The position numbers and the translations under genes are program-made. From JBHIDJ01 sp046760105 (GTDB lineage Bacteria; Pseudomonadota; Gammaproteobacteria; Acidiferrobacterales; SPGG2): a stretch of 64,000 nt of DNA. Of the stretch, positions 1 to 7,109 are shown piece after piece. The DNA lies in the NCBI GenBank assembly GCA_046760105.1, contig JBHIDJ010000005.1:1-64000 (forward strand). The letters are read 5' to 3'. Positions within the stretch are counted from its first letter, which is position 1. The number at the start of each line of letters is the position of its first letter. The notes beneath the pieces are model-generated. The model was not told where the DNA came from, ran no database searches, and saw nothing but the letters and a program-made list of their open reading frames with translations.

Positions 1-80
1 GGCGACCGACAGGGAGGTCGGAAGTTAGAGCAATGCAGGAGCAATTGCCGGGGCGAAACCCCGCTAGTACATTGTCGCCG
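1..80. other. Foldable element at the window edge (three hairpins inside a closing stem)
   Basis: No gene is visible here. The first 80 bases can fold into three consecutive hairpins: CCGAC/GTCGG (6-10 with 17-21), GCAAT/ATTGC (30-34 with 44-48) and GGGG/CCCC (50-53 with 59-62). They are enclosed by GGCGA (1-5) pairing with TCGCC (75-79). The outline resembles a cloverleaf, but the loops do not fit a tRNA: the third loop has five bases and there is no TTCRA T-loop. It may be a structured RNA or an intergenic palindromic repeat whose left flank lies outside the window. The base pairing is what I see; any function is inference. Confidence 0.35.
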
Positions 81-169
81 ACCGCTCCTCGACCGCTGTT
101 CCCGACGCGGTTCTACCTCCTCCATCCATGGAGTCGTGCGCATCTGACCTCCAGGGATGGAGGGAATGC

Positions 170-192
170 AAAAGGATTGTAGGAACAATCCT
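170..192 (-). terminator. Probable rluD transcription terminator
   Basis: Read on the minus strand, an 8-bp stem (AGGATTGT paired with ACAATCCT, four-base loop) is followed by TTTT. It lies about 50 bases past the rluD stop. Two weaker hairpins (120-133 and 148-163) lie further downstream. A short U-tract makes this a plausible intrinsic terminator. Confidence 0.5.
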
Positions 193-241
193 TGCCCTGC
201 GCCCGCGGCACTTGCGCTTCCTGCACATCGCAGGCGACTCA

Positions 242-1207
242 TCATGTTTTGCTTTGCCTCGCATCCTCTTCCAACGCGGCAATCAATCGCTGCATATCCT
301 CCGGCACCGGCGCTGTCCATTCCATATGCTCCCCAGTCACGGGATGAATAAGAGCCAACCTCGCTGCGTGCAACGCCTGTCGGCGGAAGCTGCGCAATGC
401 GTCCGTCAGTCGCCCGCCCGCGGCCGGCGGTATCCGCAAGCGTCCACCATAAACCGGATCGCCGACAACGGGATACCCGATATGCGCCATGTGTACACGG
501 ATTTGATGCGTGCGTCCCGATTCGAGGTGGACTTGCACGAGTGTATGCGCGCGGTATTTTGCCTTCACACGATAGTGACTGATAGCCGGCTTGCCACGCA
601 CATTCACCGCCATTCGCGTACGGTGTCGCGGATGCCGCCCGATAGGGGCTTCGATCTCCCCACCGGCAATCATCACGCCGTTAACCAACACAAGGTACCC
701 GCGTTCGACACGGCGCTTCTGCAATTGTCTGACAAGTTTTAGACGCGTGGGCTCCGTCTTAGCCACGACCAGGAGACCCGAGGTCTCCTTATCCAGACGG
801 TGTACGATGCCGGCACGCGTAACCACCTCGAGTTGCGGTGCACAGTGCAGCAGAGCGTTAAGCAGCGTCCGATCACGATTTCCACGCCCTGGGTGCGCTA
901 CCATCCCAGCGGGTTTGTTGATAACCAATAAATCGTCATCTTCGTACACCACGTCCAAGGGTATCGACTGCGCTTCCCAGAGCTGCTGTGGCATCTCCGG
1001 TACTGCGATCTCAACCGCCTCACCGCCTTCAACCCTATCGGAGCTCTTTGGTAGACGACTATTCAGCCGCACGTATCCGTCCCGGATCCACTGCTGCAGC
1101 CGCGAACGGGAGAAGTCTGGGAAAACAGCCGCCAGCGCTTGATCAAATCGCTTGCCGGCATGTTCGATCGGAATGTACGCGGCCAGTCTCTTTTGGATCG
1201 CCGTCAT
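242..1207 (-). CDS. rluD: 23S rRNA pseudouridine(1911/1915/1917) synthase RluD
   Basis: This is a cytoplasmic enzyme that isomerises uridines in helix 69 of 23S rRNA. The 321-residue length fits RluD. An N-terminal S4 RNA-binding domain (about residues 17-75) contains the RSRLQQWIRDGYVRLN stretch. The catalytic domain carries GIVHRLDKETSGLLVVAKT, whose Asp is the catalytic nucleophile of the RluA/RluD family, followed by the SGRTHQIRVHMAHIGYPVVG block typical of RluD. The gene is divergent from bamD across about 80 bases, the usual gammaproteobacterial arrangement. The usual downstream partner, a PgeF/YfiH-type gene, is absent. RluA or RluC is less likely given this context. Confidence 0.93.
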   Translation of the reverse strand: MTAIQKRLAAYIPIEHAGKRFDQALAAVFPDFSRSRLQQWIRDGYVRLNSRLPKSSDRVEGGEAVEIAVPEMPQQLWEAQSIPLDVVYEDDDLLVINKPAGMVAHPGRGNRDRTLLNALLHCAPQLEVVTRAGIVHRLDKETSGLLVVAKTEPTRLKLVRQLQKRRVERGYLVLVNGVMIAGGEIEAPIGRHPRHRTRMAVNVRGKPAISHYRVKAKYRAHTLVQVHLESGRTHQIRVHMAHIGYPVVGDPVYGGRLRIPPAAGGRLTDALRSFRRQALHAARLALIHPVTGEHMEWTAPVPEDMQRLIAALEEDARQSKT

Positions 1208-1221
1208 ATTTGAACTTCATC

Positions 1222-1238
1222 TAACCTATAATTCAGGT
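1222..1238. promoter_or_regulatory. Shared rluD/bamD promoter region with a TATAAT box in a small palindrome
   Basis: The 80-base divergent spacer holds a perfect TATAAT at 1227-1232, in the bamD direction, inside the inverted repeat AACCT...AGGTT. A TTGAAC at 1210-1215 is too close (11 bases) to be its -35 element, so only the -10 assignment is offered. Confidence 0.3.
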
Positions 1239-1287
1239 TAAGCTTGCTGTCTCTCAACCCGAATTTCAATGGCCTAAGTAATAATCT

Positions 1288-2136
1288 ATGCGCTTAGCTG
1301 CTTTGCTCGTTGCCGCCGTAAGCGCTGCAATACTTGCGGCCGGCTGCGCCAAATTCAAAAACCCCACCAAAGACTGGACACCCGAACGCTTCTACAACGA
1401 AGCGCAGGTGGCGATGGAGAAGGAAGACTATGAGCGCGCTATTAAACTCTTCGAGACCATGGAAGCGCGATATCCCTATGGCCGTTATTCCCAGCAAGCA
1501 CAGCTCGAAATCGCTTATGTATACTTTAAGGCCGACCAACCTGAACTGGCGAAAGAAGCGGCCGAGCGCTTTATCCGCCTACACCCTACACATCCCCACG
1601 TAGCATACGCCTATTATCTCAAGGGCCTTATCAATATAGGCAAGGGGGCTACTGGGATAGCGCGCTGGCTAAACTTGCGTGGTGCCGAGGCGAAAAGAGA
1701 TCCAAGCGTCACCCAGCAGGCGTACGATGCTTTTGAAGAGGTCGTGGAACGCTTCCCTGACAGCACATACGCGCAGGACTCGGCGCGACGTATGGCTTAC
1801 CTGAGAAATACACTCGCCAAGCATGAAGTCCGAGTCGCTCAATTCTATCTTAACCAGGATGCCTACGTAGCAGCGGTAAATCGTACAAAGTACGTGCTTG
1901 AAAATTATGGGCGCACACCCGCGGTCGAAGATGCGCTCGCGATTCAGGCAAAGGCGTACAAACTGATGGGATTGACCGACCTCATGGATGACACGGTGCG
2001 CGTATTGAAAATGAATTTTCCCAATAGCGATCATTTAAAAGATATCAACGCGCCAGAAAGCAAAAAAAAGAAGGGGAAGAAAAGAAAGAAGAAAAAGAAG
2101 AAGCAGAAAACGGAAGGTCCGGTTGTAAGCTATTAA
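1288..2136 (+). CDS. bamD: Outer membrane assembly lipoprotein BamD
   Basis: BamD is an essential lipoprotein of the beta-barrel assembly machine and acts on the periplasmic face of the outer membrane. A signal peptide (residues 1-19) ends in the lipobox LAAGC. The mature protein shows the tetratricopeptide series of BamD/ComL, with FYNEAQVAMEKEDYERAIKL and the RYPYGRYSQQAQLEIAYVYF block. The 282 residues exceed the usual 240-260 because of a lysine-rich C-terminal tail (about residues 255-275). That tail is encoded by an almost pure purine tract, 42 uninterrupted purines at 2062-2103. The tail is unusual and its role is unknown. Confidence 0.93.
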   Translation: MRLAALLVAAVSAAILAAGCAKFKNPTKDWTPERFYNEAQVAMEKEDYERAIKLFETMEARYPYGRYSQQAQLEIAYVYFKADQPELAKEAAERFIRLHPTHPHVAYAYYLKGLINIGKGATGIARWLNLRGAEAKRDPSVTQQAYDAFEEVVERFPDSTYAQDSARRMAYLRNTLAKHEVRVAQFYLNQDAYVAAVNRTKYVLENYGRTPAVEDALAIQAKAYKLMGLTDLMDDTVRVLKMNFPNSDHLKDINAPESKKKKGKKRKKKKKKQKTEGPVVSY

Positions 2137-2158
2137 CTAGACCACGAGCAAAGGCCTT

Positions 2159-3850
2159 TCATCCAGACTTCTTGCGCCTTGCTTCTAGCTCGTGATCTCT
2201 CGCCTTATCGCGCTTCTGTAACGTCTTCTGACGGAACCCAGATGTGATCGGATAACGTCGGTCGCGGCCAAAAGCACGGGGCGTGATACGTACACCCGGC
2301 GCCGCCTGACGCCGTTTGTATTCGTTGCGATCCACCATGGCTATCACTTCCTGTACGGTTGCCGGCTCGAACCCCTCGGCAATAATCTCTTCGGGACTCT
2401 GCTCGTACTCAACATACCGCTCGAGGATTGCATCAAGAACCTCATAAAGTGGCAGTGTGTCGGTGTCCTTTTGGTCGGGCGTTAGTTCGGCCGACGGTGC
2501 ACGTTCGATCACGCGCGCTGGAATCACGGATCCGAGGTGGTTGCGGTACTCCGCAAGGCGGTAGACCAGTGTCTTCGGCACGTCCTTGATAGCGGAATAA
2601 CCACCGACCATATCGCCGTAAAGCGTAGCGTAACCCACCGCCATCTCGCTCTTGTTACCGGTAGCCAAGACTATCTTGCCGGTTTTGTTAGAGATTGCCA
2701 TCAACAACACACCGCGGATCCGTGCTTGTATATTCTCTTCTGTGACATCGCGCGGCAGTCCGCGAAACTCATCCTTTAGGGCGTCGAGAAAAGCGTTGAA
2801 CATAGGTTCGATCGGGATCACACGATAGGTAACGCCGAGCAACTCGACCTCCGCGCGCGCGTCCTCTAAACTGATGTCCGCTGTGTAGCGCGATGGCATC
2901 ATTACCGCTTCCACTCGATCCGCCCCAATGGCATCGACGGCGATAGCCAGTGTCAAACCCGAATCGATGCCCCCCGATAATCCGAGCACAGCGCCCCTGA
3001 AGCCATTCTTATTGATGTAGTCGCGCACCCCAAGCACGAGGGCGCGATAGACGCTCTCGACCTCTCCCAGTAGCGGCTCGATGTGACCGCGGACCGGCAC
3101 AACGGGACTAGGCTTAGTGGCGAGCTCGACCGGATACAAACCTTCTTCGAACGCCTTGACGCGCTGGGTCACCGTACCGGCAGCATCTACCACAAACGAT
3201 TCACCGTCGAAGACGAGCTCATCCTGTCCACCGACTAAATTGACGTAAACGATCGGTACCTTGGCTGCACGGGCGCGCTGCGCAACGATGTCGATGCGTT
3301 CCTGCACTTTGTTGACGTGATAAGGCGAGCCGTTGATATTAACGACGACGCTGGCACCTGACTGCGCCGCTTGCTCGACGGGACCGGGTTCCCAGATGTC
3401 TTCACAGATGGTCAGTCCCACTGCGGTGCCGCTGACATCGACAATACAGGGCGCAGAACCTGATACGAAGTAGCGCTTTTCATCGAAGACCCCGTAGTTG
3501 GGCAAGTGGTGCTTGAAATACGTGGCAACGACTCTCCCTTGGCGAATATGCGATGCCGCATTAAACAGCTCTTCCCCTTGACGCTGTGGATGACCGACAA
3601 TGATGTCGATCCCTTTTATCGCTCGCGCCAGCGTCTTGAGTCCCTTATCAGCGCGCTGCAGCAAACTCGTGCGAAACAAGAGGTCCTCGGGGGGATATCC
3701 GGTGATGGCAAGTTCGGGAAAGACGACAAGATGGCCGCCGAATTCGTCGCGGGCGCGTTCGGCAGCGCGAATGAGCTTATCAGTATTACCAGCGACGTCG
3801 CCCACCAGCAGGTTCAGCTGGGCCATGACAATACGCAGTATTTGGCTCAT
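2159..3850 (-). CDS. nadE: Glutamine-dependent NAD+ synthetase
   Basis: The enzyme makes NAD from deamido-NAD, ATP and glutamine, the last step of NAD synthesis. The N-terminal glutaminase (about residues 1-250) belongs to the carbon-nitrogen hydrolase family and shows all three catalytic positions: Glu in VFPELAITGYPPEDLLF, Lys in YFKHHLPNYGVFDEKRYF and Cys in LTICEDIWEPGP. The C-terminal synthetase (about 270-550) has the ATP-pyrophosphatase loop SGGIDSGLTLAIAVDAIG. At 563 residues it is a full-length two-domain form. I chose the ATG at 3850, preceded by GGATGAG, over an in-frame GTG fifteen bases upstream. It converges on bamD, as in many gammaproteobacteria. Confidence 0.94.
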   Translation of the reverse strand: MSQILRIVMAQLNLLVGDVAGNTDKLIRAAERARDEFGGHLVVFPELAITGYPPEDLLFRTSLLQRADKGLKTLARAIKGIDIIVGHPQRQGEELFNAASHIRQGRVVATYFKHHLPNYGVFDEKRYFVSGSAPCIVDVSGTAVGLTICEDIWEPGPVEQAAQSGASVVVNINGSPYHVNKVQERIDIVAQRARAAKVPIVYVNLVGGQDELVFDGESFVVDAAGTVTQRVKAFEEGLYPVELATKPSPVVPVRGHIEPLLGEVESVYRALVLGVRDYINKNGFRGAVLGLSGGIDSGLTLAIAVDAIGADRVEAVMMPSRYTADISLEDARAEVELLGVTYRVIPIEPMFNAFLDALKDEFRGLPRDVTEENIQARIRGVLLMAISNKTGKIVLATGNKSEMAVGYATLYGDMVGGYSAIKDVPKTLVYRLAEYRNHLGSVIPARVIERAPSAELTPDQKDTDTLPLYEVLDAILERYVEYEQSPEEIIAEGFEPATVQEVIAMVDRNEYKRRQAAPGVRITPRAFGRDRRYPITSGFRQKTLQKRDKARDHELEARRKKSG

Positions 3851-4006
3851 AAACTCATCCGACACCGGCTTTATTTTCGAGTATAAGCCTAAGCCCCGCC
3901 AAGTTGGGCTTTAAACCAACAACGGCGACGTAGCTATTGAGAAATAAGTGGTGACGCCATTATCGGTGTCAACCCGATTTGCGTTAACAATCTGTAGAAT
4001 ACCTTC

Positions 4007-5155
4007 ATGGACCTCAGTGTAGTAGACAGCATCGCTCAGGTCCCAGCCACTGACTGGGACCGCCTCGTCAATGATCGTAATCCATTCCTTCGCCACGCCT
4101 TCCTATGCGCGCTTGAGGAGACCGGTTGTGCAAACGCACAGACCGGCTGGTTGCCACAACACCTGCTCGTGCATAGCGATGCAAGCGGGCGCGGCCGGCT
4201 ACTGGGTGCAGTGCCGATGTACCTGAAAACCCATTCCTACGGTGAGTATGTTTTCGACTGGGCATGGGCGAATGCCTATCAGCGGGCACGGTTGCGCTAT
4301 TACCCAAAGCTGGTGGTGGCCGTCCCCTTCACCCCGGCCACGGGGCCACGGCTGCTGGTTGCCGCCAACGATGGCCAGCAGGATATCAAAGTGCGCCTCA
4401 TTCAGGGGGCGCTAGCGCGCGCCCAAGACGTGCATGTCTCGTCGCTGCACTGGCTCTTCACCCCCTCGCAAGACGTCGTCTTGCTCGAGCGTCTTGGTCA
4501 CATGCGCCGTACCGGCTGCCAGTTTCACTGGCACAATCGAGACTATCAAACTTTCGACGAGTTCCTAAGAGGATTCTCATCCGCAAAGCGCAAAAAGGTG
4601 AAACAAGAACGGCGTTATGTGCGAGAGGCCGGTGTGACCATTGACTTCCTGGTTGGCGACGCCGTTACACCGAAGCATTGGGATATCTTCTATCAATTCT
4701 ACCTCTCGACTATCCAGAATTACGGTGCGATCCGCTATCTTTCGCGCGAGTTCTTTTGCCAGCTCGGCGCGGCCATGGCCAAGGACGTCGTGCTCGTGTT
4801 GGCGCGTCAGGACGACAGCTACATCGCCGGTGCCCTCAATTTACGCGGTGTCGATACTCTATATGGCCGTTACTGGGGAAACCATAAGTATATCAAGGGT
4901 TTGCACTTCGAGGTCTGCTATTATTCAGCAATGGAGTATTGCATTGAGCACGGCATTAAGCGCTTTGAGGCAGGCGCCCAAGGGGAACACAAAATCGCGC
5001 GCGGCTTTGTGCCGACCACGACCTACTCCGCGCACTGGCTAAGTCATCCGCAATTCGGTCGCGCGGTGGCTGACTTCCTGGCACACGAACGAGATGGAAT
5101 AAAATACTATATCGATGAGCTGAACGAACATTCGCCCTTTAAACAACATGGCTAA
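4007..5155 (+). CDS. FemAB/GNAT-like acyltransferase family protein (COG3146 type)
   Basis: This 382-residue cytoplasmic protein resembles the FemAB/GNAT-fold family often called peptidoglycan biosynthesis or DUF482 proteins and commonly found next to aat. Recognisable stretches are the early DWDRLVNDRNPFLRHAFLCA block, the basic SSAKRKKVKQERRYVREAG segment around residue 195, and the late IKRFEAGAQGEHKIARGFVP block that characterises the family. It contains no signal peptide or membrane segment. The true substrate is not established for this family. Its position just before the aminoacyl-tRNA-dependent transferases aat and bpt, with which it shares the wider GNAT fold, suggests a link but does not prove one. 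Confidence 0.75.
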   Translation: MDLSVVDSIAQVPATDWDRLVNDRNPFLRHAFLCALEETGCANAQTGWLPQHLLVHSDASGRGRLLGAVPMYLKTHSYGEYVFDWAWANAYQRARLRYYPKLVVAVPFTPATGPRLLVAANDGQQDIKVRLIQGALARAQDVHVSSLHWLFTPSQDVVLLERLGHMRRTGCQFHWHNRDYQTFDEFLRGFSSAKRKKVKQERRYVREAGVTIDFLVGDAVTPKHWDIFYQFYLSTIQNYGAIRYLSREFFCQLGAAMAKDVVLVLARQDDSYIAGALNLRGVDTLYGRYWGNHKYIKGLHFEVCYYSAMEYCIEHGIKRFEAGAQGEHKIARGFVPTTTYSAHWLSHPQFGRAVADFLAHERDGIKYYIDELNEHSPFKQHG

Positions 5156-5234
5156 GTACGTAACTGCGTTTTGCTTAAGTTTAATCGGGCCGCTTCGCAT
5201 TCGCGGTCCTATCACAACCGAGTGACGGCCTGGC

Positions 5235-5957
5235 ATGTTTATACTCCCGTCTGATTCAGATGATTTGCGCTTCCCGCCAGTCGAGTTGGCATCACCTGAA
5301 GGGTTGCTGGCCATTGGTGGCGACCTCCGCCGTGAGCGTTTACTCCAGGCCTACCGGCACGGGATCTTCCCTTGGTATAACGAGGGACAACCGATCTTGT
5401 GGTGGTCGCCGGACCCGCGGGCGATCCTTCTGCCCTCGGAACTCAAGGTTTCACGCAGCCTCAAAAAAACATTACGCAAGGGCGATTATCGCGTTACCTT
5501 CGATACAGAGTTCGCAGCCGTCATCCGGGCGTGCGCGGAGCCGCGTGAGCAAAGCCCGGAAGGCGGTACCTGGATCACGCCGGAAATGAACGAGGCCTAC
5601 TGTCACCTGCATGAGCAGGGATATGCGCACTCGGTCGAGACATGGGCCCGCGGGCAACTGATCGGGGGGCTTTACGGTGTCGCTTTGGGCGCGGCCTTCT
5701 TTGGCGAATCGATGTTCAGCCGCCGAGTTGACGCCTCCAAAGTTGCGTTCGTTTACCTCGTGAAGCAACTCGATGCCTGGGGGTACGACTTCATTGACTG
5801 CCAGTTGCCGTCCGCACACCTGACGAGCCTCGGGACGAAGGAAATCCGGCGCCGAGACTTTCTGCAAATGCTCGATCGTGCGCTGTCCCGACCTGGTCGG
5901 CCAGGTCCATGGGACCTTGCGCCTGACATTGAGGTCACTCTAGCCGGAGAAACGTGA
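5235..5957 (+). CDS. aat: Leucyl/phenylalanyl-tRNA-protein transferase
   Basis: Aat transfers Leu or Phe from tRNA to proteins with N-terminal Arg or Lys, marking them for ClpS/ClpAP. The 240-residue length is typical. Diagnostic sequence includes LRFPPVELASPEGLLAIGGD near the N-terminus, YRHGIFPWYNEGQPILWWSP around residue 45 and the GGLYGVALGAAFFGESMFSR block around residue 150. The stop lies four bases before the bpt start, which implies co-transcription. It opens the N-degron block that continues through bpt, infA, clpA and clpS. Confidence 0.95.
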   Translation: MFILPSDSDDLRFPPVELASPEGLLAIGGDLRRERLLQAYRHGIFPWYNEGQPILWWSPDPRAILLPSELKVSRSLKKTLRKGDYRVTFDTEFAAVIRACAEPREQSPEGGTWITPEMNEAYCHLHEQGYAHSVETWARGQLIGGLYGVALGAAFFGESMFSRRVDASKVAFVYLVKQLDAWGYDFIDCQLPSAHLTSLGTKEIRRRDFLQMLDRALSRPGRPGPWDLAPDIEVTLAGET

Positions 5958-5961
5958 TCAT

Positions 5962-6687
5962 ATGACGATTCGTTTGAAAGAACCGGCACTGTTTACCTCA
6001 ATTCCCCACCCCTGCAGCTATCTGCCTGGGCGTGTGGCGACGACCCTATTTATCGACCCACAACAGCGCCTTAATGGGCCGGTTTTCGCACATTTCGCCC
6101 GCCACGGGTTTCGACGCAGCGGCGATTTCGTGTACCGTCCATGTTGCCAAGACTGTTCCGCTTGCGTACCGGTGCGTATCCCGGTAGACGCGTTTACAGC
6201 CAGTCGCTCACAAAGGCGCACATGCAATAAGAACCGAGATCTGACCGTACGGCGGAGCACCGCCGCATTCAAGGCGGAGCATTTCGAGTTGTACCTGCGC
6301 TACCAACGTTCGCGCCACGCGGGCGGCGGCATGGATGAGCGTGACCCGGACAAGTACCTCAAGTTCTTAGTCACCCGGCACGTGCAGACGCAATTCTACG
6401 AGTTGCGGCTTGGCGAACGATTGGTCGCGGTGACCGTGGCCGATGTGCTTCCGGACGCACTCTCGGCTGTCTATACGTTTTTCGATCCGCAAGAAAGCCG
6501 GCGCAGTCTCGGTGTGTTTGCAATTCTCTTGCAGATTCAAGAAGCGCAGTGGTTGGGGCTGCCGTGGTTGTACTTGGGGTACTGGATCAAGGAAAGTCGC
6601 AAAATGAACTACAAGTGCAACTTCCGCCCGCTCGAGGCCTACCGCAACGGGCGCTGGTCGTTGCTTGAAGAGTCCGCGCTTACTTGA
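5962..6687 (+). CDS. bpt: Aspartate/glutamate leucyltransferase (Bpt type)
   Basis: Bpt adds Leu to proteins with N-terminal Asp or Glu, widening the substrates of the bacterial N-degron pathway. The 241-residue protein has the N-terminal cysteine motif CCQDCSACVPVRIPV of the ATE family, the YLRYQRSRHAGGGMDERDP segment, and the C-terminal YLGYWIKESRKMNYKCNFRP block. It was formerly annotated as an arginyl transferase; the bacterial short form is known to use leucyl-tRNA. It is translationally close to aat, with a four-base gap. Confidence 0.93.
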   Translation: MTIRLKEPALFTSIPHPCSYLPGRVATTLFIDPQQRLNGPVFAHFARHGFRRSGDFVYRPCCQDCSACVPVRIPVDAFTASRSQRRTCNKNRDLTVRRSTAAFKAEHFELYLRYQRSRHAGGGMDERDPDKYLKFLVTRHVQTQFYELRLGERLVAVTVADVLPDALSAVYTFFDPQESRRSLGVFAILLQIQEAQWLGLPWLYLGYWIKESRKMNYKCNFRPLEAYRNGRWSLLEESALT

Positions 6688-6799
6688 GAAAGCTGGCCAG
6701 CGCTTTACGGCCAGAGACGTATGCGGCATCATACGCCGCCAAGTTTGATGCGAAGATACCGCATTAGACGCGACTGGATCTGTTAAGCAGAGACAAATA

Positions 6800-7018
6800 G
6801 TGGCCAAAGAAGAACATATCGAAATGGAAGGAACCATTATCGAGACCCTTCCAAATACGTTGTTCCGGGTCAAGCTGGAAAACGGACACGTCATCACTGC
6901 GCACATCTCTGGAAAGATGCGAAAACACTATATCCGCATCCTTACGGGTGACCGCGTGACGGTACAGTTGACCCCCTATGACCTCAGCAAGGGGCGCATC
7001 GTCTACCGCGTACGATAA
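6800..7018 (+). CDS. infA: Translation initiation factor IF-1
   Basis: This 72-residue S1/OB-fold protein binds the 30S A site during initiation. The sequence is nearly canonical: AKEEHIEMEGTIIETLPNTL at the start and GDRVTVQLTPYDLSKGRIVY near the end. The start is GTG at 6800. It lies between bpt and clpA, the same neighbourhood as in E. coli, and converges on clpA. Confidence 0.97.
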   Translation: MAKEEHIEMEGTIIETLPNTLFRVKLENGHVITAHISGKMRKHYIRILTGDRVTVQLTPYDLSKGRIVYRVR

Positions 7019-7109
7019 CGACAGCGGCTAGCGGCACACCCAAATAGAGACAGGCCAGTCCCATCGGGAAAGGCTCACCCTGCTGAGTCGTTCGATCCCT
7101 GTCGGAGGT

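Noticed and set aside
1..80. tRNA gene at the left edge
   Set aside because: The cloverleaf outline is present, but the T-loop has five bases without TTC, no CCA-proximal discriminator pattern fits and the middle loop has nine bases.
128..742. 204-codon plus-strand frame over rluD
   Set aside because: It lies fully antisense to a well-conserved RluD frame and has no family resemblance.
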